Assembly: GCF_036226925.1 (NCBI RefSeq)
Contig: NZ_CP109031.1
Coordinates: 1,488,001-1,552,000, forward strand
Source of the DNA: Streptomyces sp. NBC_00659
GTDB taxonomy: Bacteria; Actinomycetota; Actinomycetes; Streptomycetales; Streptomycetaceae
Direction: 5' to 3'
Length of the DNA: 64,000 nt
Positions within the stretch are counted from its first letter, which is position 1. Each line of letters starts with the position of its first letter. The notes beneath the pieces are model-generated. The model did no database searches, had not been told where the DNA came from, and worked only from the letters and a program-made list of their open reading frames with translations. A program made the translations under genes and the position numbers. Of the stretch, positions 1-8,771 are shown in pieces.

Positions 1-748
1 TGCCCTGGATGACCGCGACCGTCGCCGTGCCGTCCTCGGCCTTGTCGCTGACGAGCATCCGCGCGGCGAGCGCTCCGACGACGGGGACGGCGACGCTGAG
101 CAGCGCCACGACGGCCGCGCCGCGGCGCAGGACGCCGGTGTCGCGCCGTTCGACGGCCAGACGGACGATCTCGTACAGCCCGAAGCCGCACAGGACTACG
201 GCGAAGCCGAGCACCGGAGTGCCACCGAGCGCGGCGAGCGGCAGGAACACGCCGTCGGCCTGGCCGAACGCGATCTTCCCCCAGGGGAAGCCGCTGAAGG
301 GCGCACGCGCGCGTGCCGCCTCCCCGGCGATCCACAGGGTCGCCGCCCACAGCGGCCATCCGGGCAGCCGGGAGACGAAGGTGATCCCCGCGCCGACCAG
401 GGCGACGTAGACCGCCTCCATGGCGACGAGGGCGAGCCAGGGACCGGAGCCGACCTCGACGCCGGTCCAGACCAGCAGCGGCAGCAGGAATCCGAGGCCG
501 AACAGATAGCCGAGGCCGAGTCCGGCCTTCCAGGAGCGACCGCGCAGGATCCAGCCGAAGACCGCGAAGGCCGGCAGGGCGAGCCACCACAGGGTCCGTG
601 GCGGGAAGCTGACGTACAGCAGCACTCCGGAGAGCGCCGCGGCGGCGGCCGGGACGAGGCGACGAACCAGGGCTGACCCGCGCGGGGCGGGCACGGCCTG
701 GGGTTCGAGCTGTTCCGGCTCGTCTACGGTGGTTGCGGTGGCGGTCAC
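1..748 (-). CDS. lnt: Apolipoprotein N-acyltransferase, N-terminal part (3' end outside window)
   Basis: Reading the complement from GTG at 748 gives 249 residues open to the window edge. The first ~30 residues are hydrophilic. Several hydrophobic helices follow, including LLYVSFPPRTLWWLALPAFA, and then the conserved Lnt signature FSGFPWGKIAFGQ near residue 150. The sequence runs out at ATVAVIQG, which looks like the start of the nitrilase-like catalytic domain. Lnt transfers an acyl chain to the N-terminal cysteine of lipoproteins at the outer face of the membrane; many actinobacteria have one or more copies. The catalytic Glu-Lys-Cys triad lies beyond the window, so activity cannot be judged. 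The start is the first GTG in frame. Confidence 0.85.
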   Translation of the reverse strand, partial: MTATATTVDEPEQLEPQAVPAPRGSALVRRLVPAAAAALSGVLLYVSFPPRTLWWLALPAFAVFGWILRGRSWKAGLGLGYLFGLGFLLPLLVWTGVEVGSGPWLALVAMEAVYVALVGAGITFVSRLPGWPLWAATLWIAGEAARARAPFSGFPWGKIAFGQADGVFLPLAALGGTPVLGFAVVLCGFGLYEIVRLAVERRDTGVLRRGAAVVALLSVAVPVVGALAARMLVSDKAEDGTATVAVIQG

Positions 749-904
749 TCGGGGAGTGTACGGCGCCTGACCAGGGCGCGGACAGCTCGGCCTGCGCGGT
801 CCCACCCCTCGTCGGGTCGCCTCGCACGGACCTGCCGCAACGTTCCTGCACAACGGGTCCCCAAACCGGCGCATCACCCGTTACGGTGTGGCCGAGCCTC
901 TGAC

Positions 905-2035
905 GTGCGGCCTGATGCGGTGACGGCGCCCAGGGCCGGGCAGAGTCGGGGGGCGACGGGGGTGGGTTCCGCGGGGACGACGTCCACGGCCGAAACGGTG
1001 GCCACGGGCGAAAGACGCAACGCTTCGGACGTCGCCGGCATGATCGTGCTCGCAGCCTGCGCCGCCTGGTCGCTGATCACGGCGGCGGCTCACGAGGGCC
1101 GGCCCGAGGGCATGCTCCTCGCGGTGCTCGCCGTGGCGGCCGGCTACGCCGCGGGACGGATCTCCGGAGCGCTCCTGCCGGTGGCGGCCCCCTGTGCCGC
1201 GGCGGCGGCCGGACTCGGCCTCGCGATCGCCACGCCCGGCCCGCAGATCAGCCTCCAGCTCGGCCACACCGGTGCCACGGCCGCGCTGCTCACCCTCGCC
1301 TGCGGCGCCGCGTGCTGCGCGGCCTGGGCCGCGCGCCCGCCCGCCCTGCGGCTCGCGCTGCGCCTGTCGGGCGCCGGGACCGCGGTGACGGCGGCACTCC
1401 TCGGTTCCACCACCGCGGTCGTCCTGTGCACCGGGGTCCTGCTGTGCTCGCTCGCCACCGCCCGGGTACGCCGCCGGGCCCTCGGCCTGACGGGGTTCGC
1501 GGCCGCCGCGGCCCTGGTGACCGGGGCGGCCTGGGCGATCGGCGAGGACGCGCTGCCGGGCGGACTGACCGCCTCCCTGGAGGGCCAGCTCACCGAGCAC
1601 CGCGTCCTGCTGTGGCACGACGCCCTGCGCATGGCCCGCGCCGACCCCGTGCTGGGGGTCGGGCCCGGCCGCTACGGAGAGCTCAGCCCCACGGTGACCC
1701 AGTCCCTGCTGCCCGACGGCAAACCCCACTCCGCACCCCTCCAGCAGGCCGCCGAACAGGGTCTGACCGGAGTGCTCCTGCTCGCGGTGGCGTTCTGCTG
1801 GGTCCTGTACGCGCTTCTGCGCTCGCCGCGCACCACACCGATCGCGCTGACGGCGGGCGCGGCCCTGACGGCGGTGGCCGCGATCGCGTCGATCGGCAAC
1901 GCGCTGAGCTTCATGACGGTGACCGCGGGTGCGGGACTGCTGGCCGGGTTCGCGACCGCACGACCGCTCACCTCTGGGGAGCCGGACACCGTCCCGGTCC
2001 CGGCCCGGCACCCCGGCGGTCACCTCGGTTCGTGA
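905..2035 (+). CDS. O-antigen-ligase-like multi-pass membrane protein
   Basis: 376 residues from GTG. The protein is very rich in alanine and leucine, with about eight to ten hydrophobic segments from residue ~45 to ~350. A soluble loop near residue 235 has the pattern LLWHDALRMARADPVLGVGPGRY split around DPVLGVGPG, followed by HSAPLQQAAEQGLTG. That loop resembles the C-terminal periplasmic loop of the Wzy/WaaL O-antigen ligase superfamily. The protein is shorter than classical ligases. It is probably a membrane glycan polymerase or ligase-like protein; the substrate is unknown. The last six codons and the stop are repeated just downstream (2016-2066). Confidence 0.75.
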   Translation: MRPDAVTAPRAGQSRGATGVGSAGTTSTAETVATGERRNASDVAGMIVLAACAAWSLITAAAHEGRPEGMLLAVLAVAAGYAAGRISGALLPVAAPCAAAAAGLGLAIATPGPQISLQLGHTGATAALLTLACGAACCAAWAARPPALRLALRLSGAGTAVTAALLGSTTAVVLCTGVLLCSLATARVRRRALGLTGFAAAAALVTGAAWAIGEDALPGGLTASLEGQLTEHRVLLWHDALRMARADPVLGVGPGRYGELSPTVTQSLLPDGKPHSAPLQQAAEQGLTGVLLLAVAFCWVLYALLRSPRTTPIALTAGAALTAVAAIASIGNALSFMTVTAGAGLLAGFATARPLTSGEPDTVPVPARHPGGHLGS

Positions 2036-2066
2036 ACGGCATCCTCGCGGTCACCTCGGTACGTGA
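2016..2066. repeat. 20-bp duplication covering a stop codon
   Basis: The 20 bases at 2016-2035, which encode the last residues and TGA stop of the membrane protein, recur at 2047-2066 with one mismatch (T to A). The period is 31 bp. The second copy also ends in TGA but lies outside the gene. Confidence 0.85.
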
Positions 2067-2088
2067 GCGACGGCCGGGCCGCCGTCCG

Positions 2089-2640
2089 TCAGCGCGGGAC
2101 GCTGGTCGTGTCCGGGCGCAGACGGCCGCGGATGATCCGGACCGCCGCCTCGGCGTTGTCCACGGTGATCGTGAACGTATGGCCGTCGCCCAGGCGCAGC
2201 ACCACGCCCTCGCCCCTCCGGACGACGACGGCGGTTCCCTGCTCGGGCCGCCAGCGATACCCCCAGCCGCCCCACTGGCGCGGGTTGACCTGGGGCGCGA
2301 AGTCGGCACCGACGACCGTGGAGAGCGGGATGCGGCGCCGCGGCACTCCTATGTGGCCGCAGCGCACCTCCAGGCAGTCCTCGTACACCTTCACGGCGAC
2401 GTGTACGAACGCGAGCGTGCCGAAGAGGATGAGCAGTCCGGCGGCGATGCATCCGACGACGGACATGATCAGCGGTGCGGCTCCCGACGTCCAGCCCGAC
2501 GTCACGGCCAGCTCGATCCCGAGAGCCAGGCAGGCCACGCCGCCCAGGGCGGGGAGCCACTGGACGCGGTTCCTCGCACGCCCGGTCCAGATCGCCGGGT
2601 GCGGGGAGGTTTCGCCGTGGGGGTGGTCCCTCATGCCCAT
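2089..2640 (-). CDS. Conserved membrane protein with PH-like cytosolic domain
   Basis: 183 residues if started at the ATG at 2640 (MGMRDHPHGE); an in-frame start upstream at 2688 would add 16 unlikely residues. Two adjacent transmembrane helices (about residues 31-50 and 57-80) are followed by a compact beta-rich domain with VYEDCLEVRCGHIGVPRR and a tryptophan/glycine-rich stretch. The arrangement matches small actinobacterial proteins of unknown role with two membrane spans and a PH-like fold. It is followed on the same strand direction by nothing close, and is convergent with the upstream membrane protein gene. No function is assigned. Confidence 0.7.
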   Translation of the reverse strand: MGMRDHPHGETSPHPAIWTGRARNRVQWLPALGGVACLALGIELAVTSGWTSGAAPLIMSVVGCIAAGLLILFGTLAFVHVAVKVYEDCLEVRCGHIGVPRRRIPLSTVVGADFAPQVNPRQWGGWGYRWRPEQGTAVVVRRGEGVVLRLGDGHTFTITVDNAEAAVRIIRGRLRPDTTSVPR

Positions 2641-2769
2641 GAGACTACTCAGATTCCGCTGCGCGGGCACCGGGTCGCGGAGCGTCACTCCGCCGGGTGG
2701 CCGAGACTCCCACCGAGGGTGTCCCCTTGGTCACCTGACGTCCCCGTGGAGCGGATGCGAGCCCGTCGC

Positions 2770-3555
2770 TCAGCGTGCGGAGCTGACCGCCGACAGAATG
2801 CGGCCTTCCTCATAGGTGAGCGCCGTGGCGGGCAGCGCCCCCTCGCGTCCGCCCAGAAGCACCGTGACCGTGGAGTCGGCGGGGGCTCCGGGGTCCGGAA
2901 GCTCGCCGATCCGGCGCAGCGCCTGGGCGGCGACCGCTTCGGCGGAACCGTGCAGGACGAGCGGCGGGCGGCCCGGACGCTGCACGGCGGCGCGGATGCG
3001 CTCGGCGACGAGCTCGTAGTGGGTGCATCCCAGGACGACGGCCGTGACGTCCTCGGGGGTGTGCGCGGCGGCGGCCTCGATCGCCGCGTCGATGGCCGCC
3101 TGATCGGCGTACTCGACGGCGTCCGCGAGTCCGGGACAGGCCACCTCGGTGACCGCCACTCCGTCGGCGAACTCCTTGATCAGGCCCCGCTGGTACGGGC
3201 TGCCCGTGGTGGCCGGCGTGGCCCAGATCGCGACGGGTCCGCCGCCCGCGGCGGCCGGCTTGATGGCCGGGACGGTGCCGATGACGGGCACCTCCGGCTC
3301 GAGACGGGCGCGCAGGGCCGGCAGGGAACGCACGGAAGCGGTGTTGCAGGCGACGATCAGGGCGTCGGGCCGGTGCAGCGCGGCGGCCTCGGCGACCGCG
3401 AGGGCAAGCGCGGTGACGCCTTCCGGCGTGCGGGGTCCCCAGGGCATGCTGCCGGGGTCGGAGGAGAGGACGAGATCCGCGTCGGGCCGCAGTCGACGTA
3501 CCGCGGCGGCAGCAGCGAGCAGTCCGATTCCGGAGTCCATGAGCGCGATCTTCAC
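2770..3555 (-). CDS. Aspartate/glutamate racemase family protein (MurI-like)
   Basis: 261 residues, the usual length for glutamate racemase. The two catalytic cysteines are in ACNTAS (about residue 73) and LGCTHY (about residue 183), and the N-terminal DSGIGL motif is present. MurI makes D-glutamate for peptidoglycan by cofactor-independent proton exchange. The usual second motif, Asp..Pro-Tyr-Gly, appears here as SDPGSMPWGP, so a conserved tyrosine is replaced by tryptophan and the leading loop differs. Streptomycetes usually have a separate housekeeping murI, so this may be a paralogue with another D-amino acid role. Start ATG (MKIALMDSG) is well placed for the fold. Confidence 0.8.
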   Translation of the reverse strand: MKIALMDSGIGLLAAAAAVRRLRPDADLVLSSDPGSMPWGPRTPEGVTALALAVAEAAALHRPDALIVACNTASVRSLPALRARLEPEVPVIGTVPAIKPAAAGGGPVAIWATPATTGSPYQRGLIKEFADGVAVTEVACPGLADAVEYADQAAIDAAIEAAAAHTPEDVTAVVLGCTHYELVAERIRAAVQRPGRPPLVLHGSAEAVAAQALRRIGELPDPGAPADSTVTVLLGGREGALPATALTYEEGRILSAVSSAR

Positions 3556-3613
3556 CCGGTCACCATAGACGATCCGTCTTTACGGGCGACCCCGGTGGGG
3601 CAGACTGCGGCGG

Positions 3614-4789
3614 GTGAGCGCCCTCGTGTGGATCGCCGTCGGATCACTGGCAGCGTGGCTGTGGCTGCTGCTCTGCCAGGGCTTCTTCTGGCGTACGGAC
3701 GTACGACTGCCCCCCTGCCGTGAGCCGTCGGACTGGCCTGTCGTCTGCGTCGTGGTGCCGGCCCGGGACGAGGCCGCCGTCCTGCCCGAGAGCCTTCCCT
3801 CGCTCCTGGCCCAGGACTATCCGGGGCGGGCCGAGATCTTCCTCGTCGACGACGGCAGTTCGGACGGCACGGGTGAGCTGGCCCGCGAACTGGCGCGCCG
3901 GCACGGCGGGCTGCCGCTCACCGTCAGCTCGCCGGGAGAACCCCCGGCGGGCTGGACGGGCAAGCTCTGGGCCGTACGCCACGGCATCGGCCTCGCCCGC
4001 GCGCGGGAACCCGAATTCCTCCTGCTGACCGACGCGGACATCGCGCACGCCCCGGACAGCCTGCGGCTCCTGGTGGCGGCGGCCCGCACAGGTGGCTTCG
4101 ATCTCGTCTCGCAGATGGCACGGCTGCGGGTGGAGAGCCTCTGGGAACGGCTCGTCGTGCCCGCCTTCGTCTACTTCTTCGCGCAGCTCTACCCGTTCCG
4201 CCGGATCGCCGTGAAGGGCTCACGGACGGCGGCCGCGGCGGGCGGATGCGTCCTGCTGCGCGCGGACACCGCCGAGCGGGCGCGGATCCCGGACGCGATC
4301 CGGGATGCCGTCATCGACGACGTGGCGCTCGCCCGTGCCGTCAAGCGGGGCGGCGGCCACATCTGGCTGGGGCTCGCCGAGCGGGTGGACAGCGTGCGTC
4401 CCTATCCGCGGCTGCGTGACCTGTGGCGCATGGTTTCGCGCAGCGCGTACGCGCAGCTGCGGCACAGTCCGCCGCTGCTCGCCGGGACGGTCGCCGGGCT
4501 CGCCGTGGTGTACCTGGCGCCGCCGGTCGCCCTCGTGGCGGGCCTGGCCGCGGGGAGCACGTGGGCGGCGTCCGCCGGGGGGCTGGCCTGGCTGGTGATG
4601 ACGGCGACCTATGTACCGATGCTCCGCTACTACCGGCAGCCCTTGGCCCTCGCTCCCCTGCTGCCGGTCACCGCGTTCCTCTATCTCCTGATGACGGTCG
4701 ACTCCGCGGTGCAGCACTACAGGGGACGCGGCGCGGCCTGGAAAGGCCGCACCTACGCGCGTCCCGGCGCCGCCCTCGACGAGAGCTGA
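3614..4789 (+). CDS. Family 2 glycosyltransferase, HpnB type
   Basis: 391 residues from GTG. An N-terminal membrane helix (residues 5-25) precedes a GT-A domain with VPARDEA, LVDDGSSDGT and the metal-binding LTDADI (about residue 138). GKLWAVRHG in between is typical of the hopene-associated glycosyltransferase HpnB group. VIDDVALARAVKRGGG (about residue 236) fits the acceptor-side acidic motif. Two or three membrane helices close the protein (about residues 300-370). It probably transfers a sugar from a nucleotide donor to a lipid or isoprenoid acceptor at the membrane. No hopanoid genes are next to it, so the hopanoid link is only by family name. Confidence 0.8.
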   Translation: MSALVWIAVGSLAAWLWLLLCQGFFWRTDVRLPPCREPSDWPVVCVVVPARDEAAVLPESLPSLLAQDYPGRAEIFLVDDGSSDGTGELARELARRHGGLPLTVSSPGEPPAGWTGKLWAVRHGIGLARAREPEFLLLTDADIAHAPDSLRLLVAAARTGGFDLVSQMARLRVESLWERLVVPAFVYFFAQLYPFRRIAVKGSRTAAAAGGCVLLRADTAERARIPDAIRDAVIDDVALARAVKRGGGHIWLGLAERVDSVRPYPRLRDLWRMVSRSAYAQLRHSPPLLAGTVAGLAVVYLAPPVALVAGLAAGSTWAASAGGLAWLVMTATYVPMLRYYRQPLALAPLLPVTAFLYLLMTVDSAVQHYRGRGAAWKGRTYARPGAALDES

Positions 4790-4831
4790 GAGACGGGGCG
4801 TGCGGATGGCCGGTGCTTCCGTTTCGGTCTC

Positions 4832-4865
4832 CCGCCGGGCGGGAGGGACCTCTCCCGCCCGGCGG
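4832..4865. terminator. Bidirectional hairpin terminator
   Basis: Perfect 14-bp inverted repeat (left arm 4832-4845, right arm 4852-4865) with a 6-base loop. It lies between the convergent glycosyltransferase and TerD-family genes. No U-tract follows, as is common in Streptomyces. Confidence 0.75.
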
Positions 4866-4868
4866 ACA

Positions 4869-4910
4869 CGTCATTTCCTTCCGGGCGGACGCGTCATTTC
4901 CTTCCGGGCG
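4869..4910. repeat. 19-bp duplication spanning the stop of the TerD-family gene
   Basis: The 19 bases at 4892-4910 include the last codons (Pro-Gly-Arg-Lys) and TGA of the TerD-family gene. They are repeated exactly at 4869-4887, a period of 23 bp, immediately downstream of that gene. Confidence 0.85.
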
Positions 4911-6222
4911 TCCAGTTCATGCCCCAGCCGTAGACCTGGTCGACGGTGCGCTGCGGACTCACGCCGCGCGCGGGGATCAGGTACCGGGCCTCGCGCTGGA
5001 TGAGCAGGTCGGCGCCGTTGCCGGTGATGAGGGCGAGCGCGCAGACCGTGGAGGGCACTGTGCACTCGTCGAGCGAGAAGTCGATGGGCGCGCCGTTCTG
5101 CGGCTGCAGGGTGACCGTGGCATGGAGATCGGCGAAGGAGCGCGCGCCTTCGTAGATGGTCACGAAGATGAGGATGCGCCGGAAACTCTGCTTGTGATCG
5201 AGGTTGATGGTGAGGTTCTCTCCACTGGCCAGGGCCCCGGTGCGGTCGTCCCCGTCGAGATGGATGAACGGCGGCTGGTGCAGTGCCCCGAAGGCGTTGC
5301 CGAGTGCCTGTACGACTCCCTTGCGGCCGTCGGACAGTTCGTACAGCGCGCACAGGTCGAGGTCGAGGTCCGCGTGCATGGCGACGGCCCGGCCGCGTTT
5401 GCTGCCCCACCCCGAGAACTGCTTGCGCACTTCCCAGTTGAGGTTCACGCGCATGGAACCGGTCGTACCCCCCTGTTTGGAGAGCGAGACGGAGGGCGCC
5501 TCCTTGGTCAGCGTCACCTTGGAGAGACGGACGGGCGCCGGAGGGGCCGCGGGCGGCTGCGGGGCTATGGGTGGCGGCACGGTGACCGGCGGGGCGACCG
5601 GTGGTGGCGCGGTGACCGGCGGGGCCACGGGGGGCGGGGGCCCCTGCACGAGGGTGGCGGGTCCCTGGGGCGCGGCGGCGGGCGCCGCCGCCTGCTGCGG
5701 CTCGTCCACGGTGATCCCGTAGTCGGTGGCCAGCCCTTCGAGGCCGCTTCCGTAGCCCTGGCCGACGGCACGGAACTTCCAGGCGCCCTGGCGCCGGTAG
5801 AACTCGCCCAGGACGAAGGCGGTCTCCACGGTCGCGTCGGTGCTGTCGAAGCGGGCGATCTCGGTGCCCTGCCGTGCGTCGAGCACCCGGATGGACAGGC
5901 CGGGAACGCGCCCGAAGGAGCCGCCGTCCGCGGACGCGGCCAGGACCACGGTCTCGACGACGGGTTCCACGCGCGTGAGGTCGACGAGCAGCGCGTCGGT
6001 CACCTGGCCGCCGTCGTTCCGCTTGCCCTCGTGGCGCACGGCGCCGGAGGAGTGCGCCGGCTGGTTGTAGAAGACGAAGTCGCCGTCCGAACGAACCTTT
6101 CCGGCCACCAGCAGAAGGGCGGACGCATCGACGTCGGGCACCCCCTGTCCTGACCCCCACCCCAATTCCACCCTGAGTGCGCTCGTCGGGACAGGAACAT
6201 TAGATCCCTTAGGCATTGACAT
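4894..6222 (-). CDS. TerD-family protein with TerA-like C-terminal domain
   Basis: 442 residues from the ATG at 6222 ([11 protein letters not shown]), preceded by a GGGGGCG ribosome site. Residues 1-180 are a TerD domain: [19 protein letters not shown] and [20 protein letters not shown], with acidic loops typical of calcium binding. Residues ~180-235 are a Pro/Ala/Val linker with repeated PPPVAPPVT units. Residues ~240-442 resemble the TerA-like second domain ([31 protein letters not shown]). Such proteins are linked to tellurite and stress responses and to intracellular signalling, though the exact role in streptomycetes is unclear. It is divergent from the DUF6643-like gene. Confidence 0.85.
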   Translation of the reverse strand: MSMPKGSNVPVPTSALRVELGWGSGQGVPDVDASALLLVAGKVRSDGDFVFYNQPAHSSGAVRHEGKRNDGGQVTDALLVDLTRVEPVVETVVLAASADGGSFGRVPGLSIRVLDARQGTEIARFDSTDATVETAFVLGEFYRRQGAWKFRAVGQGYGSGLEGLATDYGITVDEPQQAAAPAAAPQGPATLVQGPPPPVAPPVTAPPPVAPPVTVPPPIAPQPPAAPPAPVRLSKVTLTKEAPSVSLSKQGGTTGSMRVNLNWEVRKQFSGWGSKRGRAVAMHADLDLDLCALYELSDGRKGVVQALGNAFGALHQPPFIHLDGDDRTGALASGENLTINLDHKQSFRRILIFVTIYEGARSFADLHATVTLQPQNGAPIDFSLDECTVPSTVCALALITGNGADLLIQREARYLIPARGVSPQRTVDQVYGWGMNWTPGRK

Positions 6223-6513
6223 GTACGCCCCCATCACGTGTCTCCGCGCCGGTGCGAGTCCCGAACGGACCGCCGGCTCCGTTCCCGCCAAACCTAATCC
6301 CCAGGTCCACCCACACCCATGACCTGCGCAGGAAGATCCTGGTCAACCGCCGGTAACCCGTCCGAAGCTCGGCCTTTACACGATCTCAACCATCTTTGAC
6401 GTCCTTTTTTGCCAAGTTCGCTCGCATTGGGGATCCCGCGTCACCCCGCACACGGAAAACAACCCTCTTATCGGTCTCCCCAACCAGCACATCGTGGGCT
6501 TAACTTATGTGCC

Positions 6514-6939
6514 ATGACCTCCCCCCGCTCCACCTATGGCGGCGGTTACTACTCCGCCTTCCAGGACACCCCGATCTACGACTCCCTCGTCGCCGAGCGG
6601 GGTACCCCTCAGATCGCCCCGATCCGGGTCCCTTCCGCCTACGACCCGGGCATGAGCAACAACCTCCCGGCACTGCCGTCCGCGCTCCCCGCGCTGCCGG
6701 CCGGCCCGTCCTCCTACGGCTACCAGCCCGCCCAGCAGCCCTCTCCGCTGCAGCAGGCTCCCGCGCCGTACATCCCGCAGCAGGTCGGCGCGCCTCGGGG
6801 CTATCCCAGCCCCCAGCCGCAGCAGCCCCGCCCGATGGCGGCCGGCACGGGCTTCGAGGCGATGCGCCCCGCGGCTCCCCGCCCCGCCCCCGCTCCGTAC
6901 CAGGACCCGTACAACGGTCAGCAGTACCGCGGGTACTGA
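6514..6939 (+). CDS. DUF6643-like proline-rich Streptomyces protein
   Basis: 141 residues from the ATG at 6514. The N-terminal 50 residues are conserved-looking (TSPRSTYGGGYYSAF, TPIYDSLVAERGTPQIAPI). The remainder is a low-complexity tail of Pro, Gln, Ala and Tyr ending in NGQQYRGY. There is no signal peptide or membrane helix. From memory the N-terminus matches a family found in nearly all streptomycetes (DUF6643) with no known function. The tail suggests a disordered protein-interaction segment. The upstream 222-bp spacer, shared with the divergent TerD-family gene, is AT-richer than its surroundings and should hold both promoters. Confidence 0.8.
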   Translation: MTSPRSTYGGGYYSAFQDTPIYDSLVAERGTPQIAPIRVPSAYDPGMSNNLPALPSALPALPAGPSSYGYQPAQQPSPLQQAPAPYIPQQVGAPRGYPSPQPQQPRPMAAGTGFEAMRPAAPRPAPAPYQDPYNGQQYRGY

Positions 6940-6984
6940 CACCCTCGAACCGCATTGTCGGTACTCCCTGGCACCATGGCGGTC

Positions 6985-7809
6985 ATGGGGAACGCGGTGC
7001 TGCACTCGATTCACGTCCATCCGGTCAAAGCCTTCCGGAGCACAACACTCCAGGAGGCCGAGGTCGAGCCCTGGGGGCTGGCCGGAGATCGACGCTGGAT
7101 CCTGATCGACGACGGGGGAAAGGTCGTCACGCAACGCGAGCAGCCGCGTCTGGCGCTGGCCGCCGCCGAGATACTCTCCGGCGGCGGCCTCCGTCTGTCC
7201 GCCGAGAACCGCGAGCCCGTGACGGTTCCCGTGCCCGAACCCATCGGTACGACCACGGTGGAGATCTTCGGCGACAAGGTGCAAGCCGTCCTCGCCGACA
7301 GGGCCGCGCACGACTGGTGCAGCGCGTACCTGGGCACCGACGTGCGCCTCGCCCACATGGACGATCCGGCCGCCCGCCGGCCCGTCGACCCTGAATTCGC
7401 GCTGCCGGGCGAGACCGTCAGCTTCGCCGACGGCTATCCGCTGCTGGTCACCACGCTCGGATCGCTGGACGCGCTCAACTCCCTGATCGCGCGGGGCGAC
7501 CGGGCCGAGGAGGGCCCGTTGCCGATGAGCCGATTCCGGCCGAACGTCGTCGTCTCCGGAACCGAGGCCTGGGCCGAGGACGACTGGTCGAGGATCGCCA
7601 TCGGCGAGGTCACCTTCCGGGTCACCAAGATGTGCGGCCGTTGCGTCGTCACCACGACCGACCAGGACACCGCCCGACGCGGCAAGGAGCCCCTGCGGAC
7701 CCTCGCCCGGCACCGGCGCTTCGCCGGAAAGCCGGTGTTCGGGCAGAACCTGGTGCCCGAGACCCGCGGCTCGCTGCGGGTCGGCGACCCGGTCACGGTG
7801 CTCGCGTAG
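6985..7809 (+). CDS. MOSC-domain protein, YcbX-like
   Basis: 274 residues from the ATG at 6985 (MGNAVLHSIHVHPVK); an upstream in-frame GTG at 6955 or ATG at 6976 would add a short tail. The N-terminal beta-barrel domain has VHPVKAFRS and GLAGDRRWILID, followed by the MOSC core with FRPNVVVSG and the cysteine motif TKMCGRCVVTTTDQ (about residue 217). MOSC proteins bind the molybdenum cofactor; YcbX relatives reduce N-hydroxylated compounds. No redox partner is adjacent. The gene follows the DUF6643-like gene by 45 bases on the same strand. Confidence 0.85.
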   Translation: MGNAVLHSIHVHPVKAFRSTTLQEAEVEPWGLAGDRRWILIDDGGKVVTQREQPRLALAAAEILSGGGLRLSAENREPVTVPVPEPIGTTTVEIFGDKVQAVLADRAAHDWCSAYLGTDVRLAHMDDPAARRPVDPEFALPGETVSFADGYPLLVTTLGSLDALNSLIARGDRAEEGPLPMSRFRPNVVVSGTEAWAEDDWSRIAIGEVTFRVTKMCGRCVVTTTDQDTARRGKEPLRTLARHRRFAGKPVFGQNLVPETRGSLRVGDPVTVLA

Positions 7810-7993
7810 CCCGCCCGATGACATTCCGCCAGAGCCGGGCCACCGGGAACCCTACGGCCGGGCGGGATCGTTGAGTCTGCGTGAGATGTACCTGAAGGGC
7901 CCTGGGGGAGGGTGAGGTCGGCCTCTCTTCCGGGCATCGTGCGTGAACGGCTCCGCTGCTGGTAATGACGGAGGCGGAAGGGGGTGCTGGACG

Positions 7994-8599
7994 GTGCGCG
8001 CGATCATCGGTCTCTGGCGCTGGCGGCGCAATCCGCTGCGCCGTACGACAGATCTCGTGGAGGCCTGGCTGGCCCTGGCCGCGCTCCTGCTCGTCCTGTT
8101 CGCGGCACCCCTGGCCGGAGCGGCCGTCGGGGTCTCGGTGCAGGAGACACTGCAGAAGGCCGTACGGGACCAGCGCAAGGACCGGCACCATGTGGCGGCC
8201 GTCGTCGTCAGGAAACTGTCCCGGGGCCCGCTGGCCCCCGACCCCGAGACCCCGTCGGGGCGGGACGCGCGCAGCCGGGTCGTGGCCGACTGGACCGCGC
8301 CCGACGGCACCCCACGGCGCGGCACCGTGATCGCCGACCTGAAGTCGCCGCTCCCGGGAGACCGGTTCTCGATCTGGACCGACCGGCACGGCCGAATAAT
8401 GGGCCGCCCGCTGAACGCCGCCACCGCGACCGCGCACTCGGCTCTGGCCGGCTTCGGTGCGGCGGTGCTGTCGGCCGGACTCCTGGAGGGCGGCAGACGG
8501 TTGATCCTGTGGCACATGATCCGCCGGCGTCACGCCCGATGGGACCGGGCCTGGGCCAAGGCGGGTCCTGACTGGGGCAAGGCAGACACCGGCAGCTGA
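7994..8599 (+). CDS. Rv1733c-like two-helix membrane protein
   Basis: 201 residues from GTG at 7994 (VRAIIGLWRWRRNPLRR). A basic N-terminus is followed by a transmembrane helix (about residues 24-46), an extracellular domain of ~90 residues with VVADWTAPDG and GDRFSIWTDRHG, and a second helix near residue 150, ending in a basic tail. The layout matches the Rv1733c family, which is common in actinobacteria and of unknown function. An earlier in-frame start at 7943 would add a Gly/Asn-rich stretch that looks non-coding. Confidence 0.75.
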   Translation: MRAIIGLWRWRRNPLRRTTDLVEAWLALAALLLVLFAAPLAGAAVGVSVQETLQKAVRDQRKDRHHVAAVVVRKLSRGPLAPDPETPSGRDARSRVVADWTAPDGTPRRGTVIADLKSPLPGDRFSIWTDRHGRIMGRPLNAATATAHSALAGFGAAVLSAGLLEGGRRLILWHMIRRRHARWDRAWAKAGPDWGKADTGS

Positions 8600-8771
8600 C
8601 GGCCTTCCCGCTCCGGTCAACCGGGTACCCCCGCGCACGCTACGGTGGACCGGCCGAACCGATCGGCATCGTCGTGAGAGGCTGTCCGGCAGGGGCCGGG
8701 ATCCCGACCGACGGGGCATCAGCACGACCTCGCAGGACCCGCGTACGACGAGGTGGGGGCACAACAGCGCC

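Noticed and set aside
1312..3723. An 803-codon open frame on the plus strand covering several genes
   Set aside because: It is a GC-driven shadow frame: Arg/Gly/Pro-rich, without domains, and it opposes three well-supported genes.
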